From the NCBI GenBank assembly GCA_030374805.1, contig JARGSG010000221.1:62001-126000 (forward strand): a DNA stretch of 64,000 bases. Reading direction: 5' to 3'. Shown piece after piece: positions 18,287 through 28,406 of the stretch; position 1 is the stretch's first letter, and every line of letters starts with the position of its first letter. Source of the stretch: Gracilaria gracilis. Taxonomy: Eukaryota; Rhodophyta; Florideophyceae; Gracilariales; Gracilariaceae. Both the position numbers and the translations under genes were made by a program. Under the pieces are notes generated by a model. The model ran no database searches, was not told the DNA's origin, and saw only the letters and a program-made list of their open reading frames with translations.

Positions 18287-20643
18287 GGGGCGTTCTACGA
18301 GTTGACGAAACTCGAAATTGGCAATTTCGAGTCTCGTAAACTTACAGTTTCCACATGCCTTGCTGTTCTACGAGTCAAAGAAGAACACTTAAAATATGTG
18401 CTTTTGGAGTTTATTCCAACTATGCCCCACCTCTAACCTTTTATGCAGATTAGGTTTTGTAGTTCTTATAAATTAAACAAAAGAAAACTCTTTGCCTCTG
18501 CAATTCTTTGTATGAGTACTTGATAAGAAAAGAACACTACTATCCTGTTTCAAAATTTTGTAATGCACGCAATAGGAAGAAACAAGAGAAAACAATTTGA
18601 ACCGCTCTCTATGCTTATTATTTTATCATGCCCCTGTTCACATGAGTACTATCTGTATGAAACTAAAAACATACAGACATAAACTATTAGATCAGAGGCA
18701 GATATTTTAACAGTTACCATGGTTCGAAAATTTCAACAAATAGACAAAAAAATTTATCATTATCGCATTCCCAGTCGTATCTCTGCTCATCGCCAACTTT
18801 TGTCAAATTTATTTTAGAAGAATTTCGAAAACAAATTTTACCAATCCGTCTCAGTGACTCAAATTCTCTATTGGCTTTCCCTACACAAAATTGCAATAGC
18901 AAAATTACTATACTGGAAACAATCGTTGACCCCACTAGTTAGAATTGCTCACGTATCCATATTCTCTCACAATAACTTGTTTCCAATAGAAAAGAACCAA
19001 AAAGTCTACATCCACATCTCTGTGTACAATTAATATTTAATGGACTAATACAACTAAATGCAACTCCATCTTCTCAACTAGATTTGCTAAACATATTTAC
19101 ACAATATAGGCACATGTCTTAACCAGTATTTCGTACTACAAGACTTTAATTGTATTCTTGTGTTCCCTTTTTGCTCTAAAATGTCTTTGGTTTGTTGCGT
19201 TCGATAGAAATAGGTGATTAAAACTTTTTTTCAACTAATCAAAAGCTTTATTTGCTACTGTAAGCAAAAAAAGAAATACAATGCTCTTTAATATGTGTGT
19301 AATTTTCATTTAGGAAAGATGTTACAAAAGAAATCAAATACAATATTAAAACAAAAACCTGCCACAAAGTGTATCTAAAGCCTGTTCTACTTATCAAGTA
19401 AGATCAGCACTAACAAGCGTTTTCAATTATTAATTTGAGATTTATGATGTAGTTTAGAATTCGGTTCGTTTTTGTAAAAGAATAATCTTAAGTGAATTAT
19501 TAAGGTTTCTTTACTAAAGACTGATTCCTATTGGAGCTTAGTACTTGCATGTCTAAGCAAACGTTTTCGGGCCAGTGAGAAACTGGAAGATTCGGGTATC
19601 AGATGGTTAAAATTAGTAAAAGCAGTAGATTTTATATTTTTTGAAAAACGTCTTGTGAGTATTATGAGCATCGAACGATTTCGTAATGCTATTTTTCCGA
19701 AAGTATTTTTTACTTCTGCCAGCGTAGCTTTCACTCCTACAAGCCTAGAATTTCGTCTTTAAATTCAGTAATACTGATCGTCCCAAAGAACTTTAATTCT
19801 TTTGAAGTAAAGTATATAAGTCTATTTGCTTCAAGGGTTTACATATTTCAAATTAGATTGTGCTACCAATCATTTTTATTATATGTGAGAAACATGATTT
19901 TGATGCTTGTACTTTCGATAATGAAAACCCGGTAAAGTGTTAAAGGCCAAAGGTTAATTGGGTTCAAATATTTTCAATTAGATTGTGCTATCAATCGTTT
20001 TTATTATATGTGAGAAACATGATTTTGATGCTTGTATTTTCGATAATGAAAAATTGGTAAAGTGTTAACGCCCAAAGGTTAATTGGAACGGCACAGATGA
20101 TGATGGTCAGTGTACATAATTCAAAGTATACAGTTTTTGATAGTTGCTAACTTCTGAATGCTTGTAGTTTATTTAGGCCTCTTAAAAGGCTGCTTTGGAT
20201 CATAATCAAATAACTTGTGTACAAAACTGGGTTTGCTGTTTGTTTTACTTTTTGCAAATAGTCTCTACCCAAAAAAAACTTTGTTTTGTTATTATTCCCT
20301 TGCAGAGTATCCATTTTTTGTCAGTTTTTGTCTGTTGCGCATTCACAACTGTTTAATTCTGCAATTCAATTTATTCAAAGATTTTCTCTGATTATTACAA
20401 GAGTTATAGAGAAGTATTTAGGCTATGTTCTTCTCTTAGAAAAAGCGAGAAGCGAAATTTTATTTGCATTGTAAGGGAGCGTAGTGTAAGTTGAAGAGTG
20501 AGTTTTCGGTGACTGGGAAACACAGGAAACAACAGACGGAAACTAACGCGGAAAATACAGCAGGTGCGCGTGGATATATTTCATTGGTTCGTTCTGTCCT
20601 TACAGTTTCGCGTTTCCAATTTCCTAAACTCATAGAACGCCCC
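18287..20643. mobile_element. Non-coding Harbinger-type element, 2357 bp
   Basis: The ends are an inverted repeat: GGGGCGTTCTACGAGTT at the left, and the reverse of GGGGCGTTCTATGAGTT at the right. The trinucleotide TAA is duplicated on both sides (18284-18286, 20644-20646), the target size and type used by PIF/Harbinger. The interior is AT-rich, unlike its surroundings, with no frame above about 75 codons. It contains a 125-bp tandem duplication and a 23-bp perfect palindrome near 18308-18330. It is read as a non-autonomous element mobilised in trans. Confidence 0.8.
19836..20086. repeat. Tandem duplication, 125-bp period
   Basis: The units, starting with AATTAGATTGTGCTA at 19851 and 19976, differ at only a few positions and end in AGGTTAATTGG at 19961 and 20086. 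They lie inside the non-coding Harbinger-type element. Confidence 0.85.
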
Positions 20644-21016
20644 TAAGACATCGTGCCACTGTTATACACGTGTTACTTGTCGTTGTTACTGCACCGACAC
20701 TACCGCCCCCGGGGGAATCTACAACATGTATCCCGAGTACAGAGTAGATTGAATCCAGACCAATAAAATGCGAGAGACCCAACTCAAACGCGCCGTGATC
20801 CCCAACTGGATCGCACCGTAGAAGCGCATTTGCGCTAGACGAATCAGAGCTCCCTATTCCCCATCTCCTCCAATAGCCGTTTTTAAATAAGCGTTTTCCA
20901 CCTTAGAGCTTAACCCTCGATTCCAGGGGGCCTGTTATTTCAAATTAAGCCGGTAGGCTTATTATGTGTACGCGTAACACGTTCGATGAGACAAGACCTT
21001 CCACCAAGAGAACGAC

Positions 21017-22237
21017 ATGGAGAATCAGGACCTTCTTCTTCCACTCATTCTACTGCAGCAAATGTCTCAAACAGCGTCGCATACACAGACTTTGATCTAT
21101 CAAGGCGCATCTTTAAACGCAAAACATGAGCGCTTCGATACAGAAGATAACATTCTACCCGCTTCCGAAGGTCCTGGACGAGGCCATGCCGTTCTGGGAT
21201 CAAAAGCACTTTACTCCATGCGTCCAGCCACGCATGTCTATGACGACATAAGGGACATAGACCCAGATGTATCTCTTTTTGACAAAACGACACACTTGTC
21301 AAGGGAAGAGTTCACTGACCTACACCACATGGTTTAAGTCAGACTAGAGAGTCCTATAGATGTGCAAAATGAGTTTACAAGCCAGGCGAGACTACCGCAC
21401 AAACGACGCCTCACTTCAGAGGAAATGTTGTTCATGTTCATGGATATTTTAGGAGGTTCTAACGAAGGAGGTGTAGGAGTCGAACGCATAAGTCACAGAT
21501 ATGGTGTGTCTACCGGAACGGTGTCTAACTATTTTAGACATGTTCTTTATGCACTCTCCAGAACACTTGACGCAGAAGATCCTCAGCTGATCAGGTGGCC
21601 TAATGCTCAAGAAAGACAGGAGATGGAAGGCTTGATCATAGGATTTCCGAAGTGCGTCTTTTTTGTCGACGGTAACAAAAGTAAGAGGTGGAGACCAAAG
21701 GACAACACGGAGCAAGAACGGGCCTATGATGGGTACAAAAAGAACCATTCATGGTCTGTGTTGGTTTTCTGTGACCTTTACGGACGCTTTATCCGATTAG
21801 AGATATCAGATAAAGGGGCAGAGAGCGACAGGAATATGTATACGACATCAGAAGTGTTCAAGTTTCCGGACACATATATGTCCGAAGAACAGCATGGAAT
21901 GGCCGATATGGGCTTTGCGGGTCGTGGTGCGCTCGTGGTTCTGTACAAAAGAAATGAGAGCACTGAGTGGCTCTATCGCACGGAGTATAACAAGTGCATC
22001 CGCACGCAACGCATGGTCAATGAATGCGGGATAGGGTACATCAACAATCGTTATCGTTTATTCTTGGGCAGATGGCCGTTTGAGAAAGCTCTTTTCCCCG
22101 TTGCCTATACCACGGTTGCTTTGCTCTCTAACTGGCAATTTGACCGACGAGGCTATGCGCTGCAACCGCGTCATAGATATGAAGAAAAGCTGGCTGCTCT
22201 TGCGCAGCGAGGAGACAGTAGCGGCGATGACATGTAA
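21017..22237 (+). pseudogene. Harbinger-2 transposase with a single in-frame stop
   Basis: The frame starts at ATG 21017 and is open to TGA 22237 except for TAA at 21335-21337. After the stop, residues still read as a normal transposase: a helix-turn-helix (ISHRYGVSTGTVSNYF), then FFVDGNKSK, MADMGFAGRG and NECGIGYINNRYR as the D, D, E segments. About 406 codons in total suits the family. One nonsense change is the only lesion seen, so decay is recent, or the stop is bypassed. Confidence 0.8.
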
Positions 22238-22342
22238 ACAGTGTGTTACTTTGGGCTGCAGTCCTTCGCTACGCTCGCCTACGGCTCGCTTCGCTGCGGA
22301 CTTGGCGCTCGCCGCTCCGCGCGCAGCCCCAAAAAGAGGTGA

Positions 22343-23365
22343 TTACGCTTCTTCCTCGTCTGGCGCGGCAGGATAGTTAGAACGGTTTTCTTCGGTCGTC
22401 GCAGCGCAATCTGCGGTAGGAGGTACAGCAGCCGCAAGATTCGGGTCCATGGAAAGCGGTTCAATAGGTAAAGGAGGAGGCAAAGGAGTGCGCGGCTCAG
22501 CCACAGTGAGATTGTTGCTTCTCGCAAAAAGGCCAACTAGTATCCCGAATTGTTCACTTTGACGCCTTTGCAAGCTAGCACTCGCTACGGCAGCGTTCGC
22601 TATGCGCGTTTGGGCTTTAAGATTCTGCAGCTCCGCCGCGGTTCGCCTCCGTTCACGCTCTTCTTTCTCGCGATGTCGCAACCGTTTGTTCTTCTCGAAA
22701 GTTTCTTTTTGCTCGCGGTTGCGCTTTTCCTTCTCTGCGCGGGACTCGCTGTTACGGTTCATTGCTCGTTCAGCGTTGTCGTCCGTAGTCAGGGTTCGCT
22801 TTGACGCCTCGTGTTTGAAATCAAGAACGGCTTGATCTAGGACTTGTTGCGCGTCGTTCTCCACACCACGAGCTGCCGCAATCGGGCCATCATAGTCTTC
22901 GTTGCCTTCCATGGACGACACAACTACTTTCTTAGCCATATCAGTTATAGAGTTAACAAAGTTGCGTACATTCTCCTGTGTTATACGAGCCATGTAGGCC
23001 CTACGCCAGCATGTGTGATACTTATTCTGTTGTTCGACCAACAAACTGTCTGGCACATGACGAGATTGCGCGCGTTTTGCCACTGTTGAGCACGTCTGAT
23101 CAAGCGTACGTTGCTTCTGCATAGGCGCGTTATGGGCTATAAGGGTGCGAATGATCCATTCTTTCTCGATTTTGTTCATAACAAATCTTTGAGAAGAGCG
23201 GGGAGAAGGACGGAGTGGCGTTTGGAGAATAGATTCAGAAGACTCCGCGGATGGCGCAGCGGCGGGTTCGGGAGGATGATGGTCATGTTGGCTTGTGGCA
23301 GGTGCGGATAGTTGTGGATCGGGAGTGGCCGAGGAGGATCGAGGCTCGGTTGGCGTGACTGCCAT
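22343..23365 (-). CDS. Harbinger-2 accessory protein (Myb-like partner, putative)
   Basis: 340 aa, intact, convergent with the transposase 105 bp away. The N-terminus is Pro/Ser-rich; a central helical block (EKEWIIRTLIAHNAPMQ, then WRRAYMARITQENVRNF) may be the DNA-binding part; a strongly charged coiled coil follows (about residues 210-270, Arg/Glu/Lys-rich). I cannot see a textbook Myb/SANT signature. Assignment as the second Harbinger protein, which in known elements brings the nuclease to the ends and nucleus, rests on position and general build. Confidence 0.6.
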   Translation of the reverse strand: MAVTPTEPRSSSATPDPQLSAPATSQHDHHPPEPAAAPSAESSESILQTPLRPSPRSSQRFVMNKIEKEWIIRTLIAHNAPMQKQRTLDQTCSTVAKRAQSRHVPDSLLVEQQNKYHTCWRRAYMARITQENVRNFVNSITDMAKKVVVSSMEGNEDYDGPIAAARGVENDAQQVLDQAVLDFKHEASKRTLTTDDNAERAMNRNSESRAEKEKRNREQKETFEKNKRLRHREKEERERRRTAAELQNLKAQTRIANAAVASASLQRRQSEQFGILVGLFARSNNLTVAEPRTPLPPPLPIEPLSMDPNLAAAVPPTADCAATTEENRSNYPAAPDEEEA

Positions 23366-23694
23366 CTTTAGGTCAATCGCGTGATTAAAGCTCCACAGTC
23401 GTGAGACTAACCTTTGTACAAGCTAAGGTATTTGCCAAGTTGTTGGCAGGGGGTACCTCGTTTCGTTGCTTATCTCTCAATTACCCCAAGTTTTAAGGAT
23501 CTTGGCTTTGTTAGTTAAACACGACTGTTCTCGAAACGCGGTCTTATTTCAAAAACAGACTGTTTTTGGCCTATTTAAAAACGGCTAATACAGTGCGCGA
23601 AACTCCTATACGACACCCCAGTAATTTCCAGTTTACCTTAAAAGTCTTCGTTACTGACGATCGAACGTTTGTAGGCGTAAACACTGTATAAAAC

Positions 23695-23791
23695 TGAGAC
23701 CAGACAGGAACGATGGCTCGCCCACCGACTGACCGTCGGCGGGCAAGCCCTTTATTGGGCTTGCTACGTGTCCACTAGTGGCGTGGTAACT
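23695..23791 (-). repeat. 3' LTR of Copia-2
   Basis: About 97 bp. It matches 28171-28267 except for one internal substitution and the outermost 2-3 bases of its inner edge. I see no clear purine tract before it. Confidence 0.85.
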
Positions 23792-23888
23792 GCGTGGTTG
23801 TCTAAAGCGTGGACTGCGCGGCTCGCATCTCTTCACTGCGCACCGGAAGGTGCGTGGTAATACGCCCCCTGATGTGAGCTGCGCGTGT

Positions 23889-26800
23889 TCAGAGTTTGTG
23901 TTGCGTGCGCACGTGCTTTCGCGGGGCTGCTCGGAGGTTCAAAAGCTGGGTGTTTCGAAGGAACGCCTGTGGCTTGAGTGGCTTCGTCATTACGTCGGAC
24001 CGTTGGGAGGCGGATGGTACGTGACGGAGTTTGATGTGCTTCTTGCGAATATGATGGCGAATGAAGTGGTGGCGAAGATCAAGGTACTTGCGTCGCTTCG
24101 TCGCCCCCTGTTGCAGCGCGGCGCCGATGGCTGCTTGATTGTCCATGCAGAGCGGTGTGGGATCGGGTACACCGAAGCCTAGAAAGAAGAGAATCCGACG
24201 GAACATGACAACATCACGTGTGGCAGCTGTGGCTGCATAATACTCTGCCTCGCAAGTAGATAGCGCTGGCACGGACTGTTTTCTAGAGGTCCAATCGATA
24301 AGTTTGTTGTCATAAAAATGGGTCGCACCTGAGGTGGAGCATCTACTTGCAGTGTCTCCTGCGAAATCAGCGTCGCTGAACGATACGAGGGAAGACGTTG
24401 GTTGGCTCTTGGGATAAAACAGTCCGTGCGTGGCTGTGGCTTTGAGGTAACGTGCGACGGATTTCACATGGCGCCAGTGACGTTCAGTGGGATTGGTAAG
24501 TGCTAGTGCTAGTTTGGACGTGACAAAAGCTATGTCCGGTCTCGTGCAGTCAGCCAGCCAGCGTAGGGAGCCGACGACTTGCGAGTACAGTTGTTTCGGC
24601 TTCTTGGATGGGGTGTCGCTGGAGTCTGGAGGATGGTATCCTAGTCCAGAGGTATACGGAGTGCTCTTGCCATTGGCATTTTCGAGGCCAAGCAAGGTTA
24701 GAATTTGGTTCACCGTTTGAGGTTGGGAAATGGATATGGCGCCGTTGGCTTCGTGAGATATCTTCCAACCGAGATATTGGGAGGGTGTGCCGAGCCTCTT
24801 GATGTTGTACTTCTGTTGCAGCTGGGCATATAGAGAGTCGATTCGGTTGCTGTGCGTAGCGGTGATAATGAAATCGTCAATGTTTAAACAGACGATAGTG
24901 TAGTCGTCGGGAGAATCGCGTAGTATGAATAGGGCAGGGTCATCTTCCGACTGTTGAAATCCAAGGGAACGGAGGTATGCCCAGGCTTTTTCAAGAAAGT
25001 AATGCCCAGCCGGGGGCGTCCCGTACAGGTTGAGAATCAGTTGCCCCCCGGGCTTGTCATGCTTGTAAGTTCCGTCGAACTGTGGATGTTGTTTCACATA
25101 CACGGGACTGCTGTGTTGGTATTCTTCATGTGTAAACGCCGAAGTTATGTCGAAATGCTCAAGTGTGAGCCCGTGTTGTGCGGTGAGGGCAAACAAGAGT
25201 CGGACGGTGGCTTTCTGTGAGAGGTGCGCTGCTGTTTCCTCAGGATTGAAGTCCTTATATGGGATCATGCGATCGCCGCGTACGGAGCAGCGTGCCTTGC
25301 GTCCTGTAATGTTGCCGTCTGGAGAGCGTTTGTATTTGTACGTCATTGTCAGTGGAATGATGCGTTTAGGGAGGAATGTTTTGGGGAGCCATTTGATGGC
25401 TTGGAGGGCGTCTAGTTTGGCAAGCTCTTGATTGTGAGCCTGTGCCCATTTGTCGGCATCCGGGTACTTAGTGGCTTGTTTGCGGCTCGCTGGCGCGGGT
25501 GTCGTCTTTGTTATGGTATTGGGGATCGGGTGTGGTATGTGATTCTTGAAGGCTTTGGATTGTGATGCCACGGGATCATTCTCTCGTGCGTATGGATGGA
25601 AGTCAGCTGCTGGTATCTGTGTGTAGCGGCCTGAGCCGAGAATGAGAACCATGATGTTTTGTGGCGTGATGCCATATAGATATCGGCAGGGCACACCGCG
25701 GCTGTCTAGTTTGGATCGCGATGATTTGTTGGTTGGCATGAGTGCGTAGCCGAGCTGGCCGAAGGCATATAGGGCTCTTGGCCTTGCAGGGGAACCAAAT
25801 AGGGATGCGTGTGGTGTTTTTCCTGTTGATGAGTGTGGGGTGAGGTTGTATTTGTAAGCCGTGTCCCGGATCGCGTCCTCCCAGTGTTCGTCTCCAAGGT
25901 TGCTGTGTATGAGGTTGGCCCTGGCAACCGAGCAGAGAGTTTGATTGATTCTTTCAGCGATTGCATTTTGTTGTGGTGTATATGCCGTTGAAGGTTGATG
26001 GATAGTGCCATGATTTTGGAGAATGGAGCGCATGGCATTGCTGAGGTACTCCTTTGCGTTGTCGGATATAAAGAGTGTGGGTGAGGTTCCGGTGGCGTTT
26101 TGAAAGAAGCGAAGTATGAAGGAGAGAACTTCGGGAAGGCCCTGTCGATTCGGACTAAAGTGGAGAAGAAGATATCGGCTGTAGAGTTCTATAAATGTGG
26201 TGAAGTATTTGTTTCGTTGGATGGATGGCTGAGGCATTGGTCCGCAGACGTCTGAGGTGACAACTTTGCCACGGGCGTAGTGATGTGATGATTTCGGGTG
26301 CGGTTTGGCCTTGAGTCGCCCTTGTTTGCAGCCACTGCAGGTGATCGTACGGTTGCTGACGTTTTTGACGCGAACGTCTGGGATTATATGGAGATTCGCC
26401 AGTTTGGCGAGCTTGGATGCGGGTGCATGGTTGTATATGAGGTGCCACTTGTGGAGTTCGTGGTTGGATGGTTGCGTTTGGTGTGTTGGATTGCAAATGA
26501 GCGCCAGAGGCTTTGGTCTAAATGAGCGCTTGCTGCGCTTGGTGGGTCGGACTGTGGTGCGGCGGACGTGGGTTGTGGATGCCGGTGCTGGTAATAGTGG
26601 TTTTTGTGGAGATTGTGTGATGGGCAGGTGTGTCGTGGCGGTGCTCGGTTGCGGTTTGAGGTTGAGCGTGTAGCAGTTGTTGTGCCACGAAGCAGTGCCC
26701 AGTACTTTAATGGGAATGGTGCGGCTAAGAATGTATGCAGATGACGGGGTAAAGACAACAGGACCGAGCCGTTCGGTGAGCAAATGTAAGGATATGAGGT

Positions 26801-27932
26801 TGCCTTGGAGGTTTTTGTTGATGAGTGTCGGGAGTGTAATTCGTGCGCCAGTGTTACTGATTAGGTTCAGTGTTCCCCTCCTCTTCGTCTGTAGCGGGTG
26901 CGGAGAGGCCGTATGAGTTTGGATCGGACAGCGTAGGTTAGTGGCGTCGTTGGTATCATGTGATATGATAGTAGGGTGGGCTGCGGAATCCCGTGTGTAC
27001 GTACGTTGCTGAACATCCGGTGTGTCATCAGTCGTGGCATGCTCCAGGGCTTGCATGGCCTCGATGATTTCGGACGCTATGGCATCATGGCTGGAAGAGG
27101 CTTGTTTCGCGGCAGAGCCACCGCGACCACGTCTAGGTTTTGCAGTTTGCAAACCATCGATTTTCTTGGTAAGATCTGCGATGGCATTCCGTAGACTGCG
27201 GTTGCTGGCGCCACCGTAGCGGCCTCGACCACGACCGCGTCGGTAGGGTATGTTGCGGGTTTGGCTGCGAGAGTAAGAAGCGTTGCTTGACATCTGGACG
27301 GTTGCATTCGACGCCTGTTGGGTAGTGAGGCTTTCATACTGTTCGAGGCGATGCTGTGCGTCTTTGATTGTCATTGGAGGGTTATCCAACATCAGAGTGA
27401 TGGCGCGGTTCGCAAACCGGTCGTCGTCTACCAAACCTTGTAAAATGAAGTTGACGGTGACGCGTTCATCTGCAATACCTGGGGCTTGCGCGATGATCTG
27501 CTTCCGACGGATAGCAATGTGCTGATTTATATAGTCTGAGATTGTGCCTGTACGGCGAAGGTTGCTCGCTTGGGTGTTAAGACTGTAATAGTCCTTCGTG
27601 ACTTGTCCATCGAGTGCTTCCTGAATAACTTTGACTATTTCTGCCGGGGAGTGGGTAAAGATCGTGGGGTCTGCAAGCAAATTGTTGACATCTTGTGTGA
27701 CACTTTTTGTGATAATTCGGCGGAGACTAGCAATAGCTTTGTGTTGTTCCGGGGTTTGAGGCTGAAAGTTGGGATCGATAAGCTCGTTGTACTCATGTTC
27801 AGTGAGAATATCTTGTAAGTTCTGAAACCACTGAAAGTAGTTTTCTGCAGTCAATTCAATAAGTTCTTCAGTAAATCGCCAAGTCGGGTAACTTGCGGGG
27901 TTTGCTGCTTGATGGTGAGACTGAGACTCCAT
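23889..27932 (-). CDS. Copia-2 Gag-Pol polyprotein
   Basis: 1347 aa, no stops, ATG at 27932. The Gag part has an RG-rich tract (RRGRGRGRYGG) and no visible CCHC knuckle. The protease active-site motif is unclear: the nearest candidate, HDTNDATNL, departs from D-S/T-G-A. The integrase finger and core are clear, with TSDVCGP (~560), ISDNAKEY (~624) and AIAERINQ (~659). RT has LNIDDF (~1019) where YVDD is usual. RNase H has FSDADFAGD (~1187), LSTCEAEYYA and MDNQAAI. The order IN-RT-RH fixes Ty1/copia. The open frame suggests it could still move; the odd protease motif needs alignment. Confidence 0.92.
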   Translation of the reverse strand: MESQSHHQAANPASYPTWRFTEELIELTAENYFQWFQNLQDILTEHEYNELIDPNFQPQTPEQHKAIASLRRIITKSVTQDVNNLLADPTIFTHSPAEIVKVIQEALDGQVTKDYYSLNTQASNLRRTGTISDYINQHIAIRRKQIIAQAPGIADERVTVNFILQGLVDDDRFANRAITLMLDNPPMTIKDAQHRLEQYESLTTQQASNATVQMSSNASYSRSQTRNIPYRRGRGRGRYGGASNRSLRNAIADLTKKIDGLQTAKPRRGRGGSAAKQASSSHDAIASEIIEAMQALEHATTDDTPDVQQRTYTRDSAAHPTIISHDTNDATNLRCPIQTHTASPHPLQTKRRGTLNLISNTGARITLPTLINKNLQGNLISLHLLTERLGPVVFTPSSAYILSRTIPIKVLGTASWHNNCYTLNLKPQPSTATTHLPITQSPQKPLLPAPASTTHVRRTTVRPTKRSKRSFRPKPLALICNPTHQTQPSNHELHKWHLIYNHAPASKLAKLANLHIIPDVRVKNVSNRTITCSGCKQGRLKAKPHPKSSHHYARGKVVTSDVCGPMPQPSIQRNKYFTTFIELYSRYLLLHFSPNRQGLPEVLSFILRFFQNATGTSPTLFISDNAKEYLSNAMRSILQNHGTIHQPSTAYTPQQNAIAERINQTLCSVARANLIHSNLGDEHWEDAIRDTAYKYNLTPHSSTGKTPHASLFGSPARPRALYAFGQLGYALMPTNKSSRSKLDSRGVPCRYLYGITPQNIMVLILGSGRYTQIPAADFHPYARENDPVASQSKAFKNHIPHPIPNTITKTTPAPASRKQATKYPDADKWAQAHNQELAKLDALQAIKWLPKTFLPKRIIPLTMTYKYKRSPDGNITGRKARCSVRGDRMIPYKDFNPEETAAHLSQKATVRLLFALTAQHGLTLEHFDITSAFTHEEYQHSSPVYVKQHPQFDGTYKHDKPGGQLILNLYGTPPAGHYFLEKAWAYLRSLGFQQSEDDPALFILRDSPDDYTIVCLNIDDFIITATHSNRIDSLYAQLQQKYNIKRLGTPSQYLGWKISHEANGAISISQPQTVNQILTLLGLENANGKSTPYTSGLGYHPPDSSDTPSKKPKQLYSQVVGSLRWLADCTRPDIAFVTSKLALALTNPTERHWRHVKSVARYLKATATHGLFYPKSQPTSSLVSFSDADFAGDTASRCSTSGATHFYDNKLIDWTSRKQSVPALSTCEAEYYAATAATRDVVMFRRILFFLGFGVPDPTPLCMDNQAAIGAALQQGATKRRKYLDLRHHFIRHHIRKKHIKLRHVPSASQRSDVMTKPLKPQAFLRNTQLLNLRAAPRKHVRTQHKL

Positions 27933-28154
27933 TGCGACCTGTCTCGCTGGAATTGAATCAAGTTTTTGCTCTAGGTTGGCGAGACGCCAAAGTTCGTTCC
28001 AAATGTGTCGGGTTGCAAATTAGTGATGGCGCTGTTCGCGTGAGGGCTGTTTGCGACGATGGGAACCGGATTGAGAGCTATGTTCTTGCGACACGGGAGC
28101 GATGCTCGAACCGCGGATCGTTTGTGTTTGGGGTTTCGTCTTGCGCGGTAGCGA

Positions 28155-28170
28155 CCTGGTGCCCATAACC
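28155..28170 (-). other. Primer-binding site of Copia-2, half-tRNA type
   Basis: Read on the minus strand, GGTTATGGGC directly follows the 5' LTR. It is complementary to the anticodon stem-loop of initiator methionine tRNA (GCCCATAACC), the internal tRNA segment known to prime Drosophila copia, and not to a tRNA 3' end. Confidence 0.75.
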
Positions 28171-28267
28171 TGAGACAAGACAGGAACGATGGCTCGCCCA
28201 CCGACTGACCGTCGGCGGGCAAGCCCTTTATTGGGCTTGCTACGTGTCCACTAGTGGCGTGGTAACA
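28171..28267 (-). repeat. 5' LTR of Copia-2
   Basis: 97 bp with TG...CA ends when read on the element's strand. This is unusually short for an LTR that must supply promoter and polyadenylation signal. Confidence 0.88.
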
Positions 28268-28406
28268 AAAACGAAGTAGAAAAGAGGACACAAAAGTTTA
28301 AAAGCTTCAATGGAAAGCTATGTTTCTTTAAAACGGTTACCAAAAGGGTAGAAATCTCTATACGACAGGTGGCACTGTTGGCCTACCTGTGCGCGTTGCC
28401 AACCAC

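Larger units (their letters stand above)
20875..23586 (+). mobile_element. Harbinger-2, nested in the left TIR of MULE-A
   Basis: The termini are AGCCGTTTTTAAATA at 20875 and its reverse ending at 23586. The trinucleotide AAT is duplicated at 20872-20874 and 23587-23589. The element carries two convergent genes, a transposase on the plus strand and a coiled-coil protein on the minus strand, the classical Harbinger arrangement. Confidence 0.9.
23695..28267 (-). mobile_element. Copia-2, short-LTR Ty1/copia element nested in the Tc1
   Basis: About 97-bp direct repeats (23695-23791, 28171-28267) flank one long pol frame. The insertion duplicated AAAAC (23690-23694, 28268-28272). On the minus strand the 5' LTR begins TGTTACC and ends GTCTCA, and a half-tRNA-type primer site follows at once. 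The LTRs differ by one internal base plus the outermost bases, and the 4-kb ORF is open, so the insertion is young. Confidence 0.93.
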
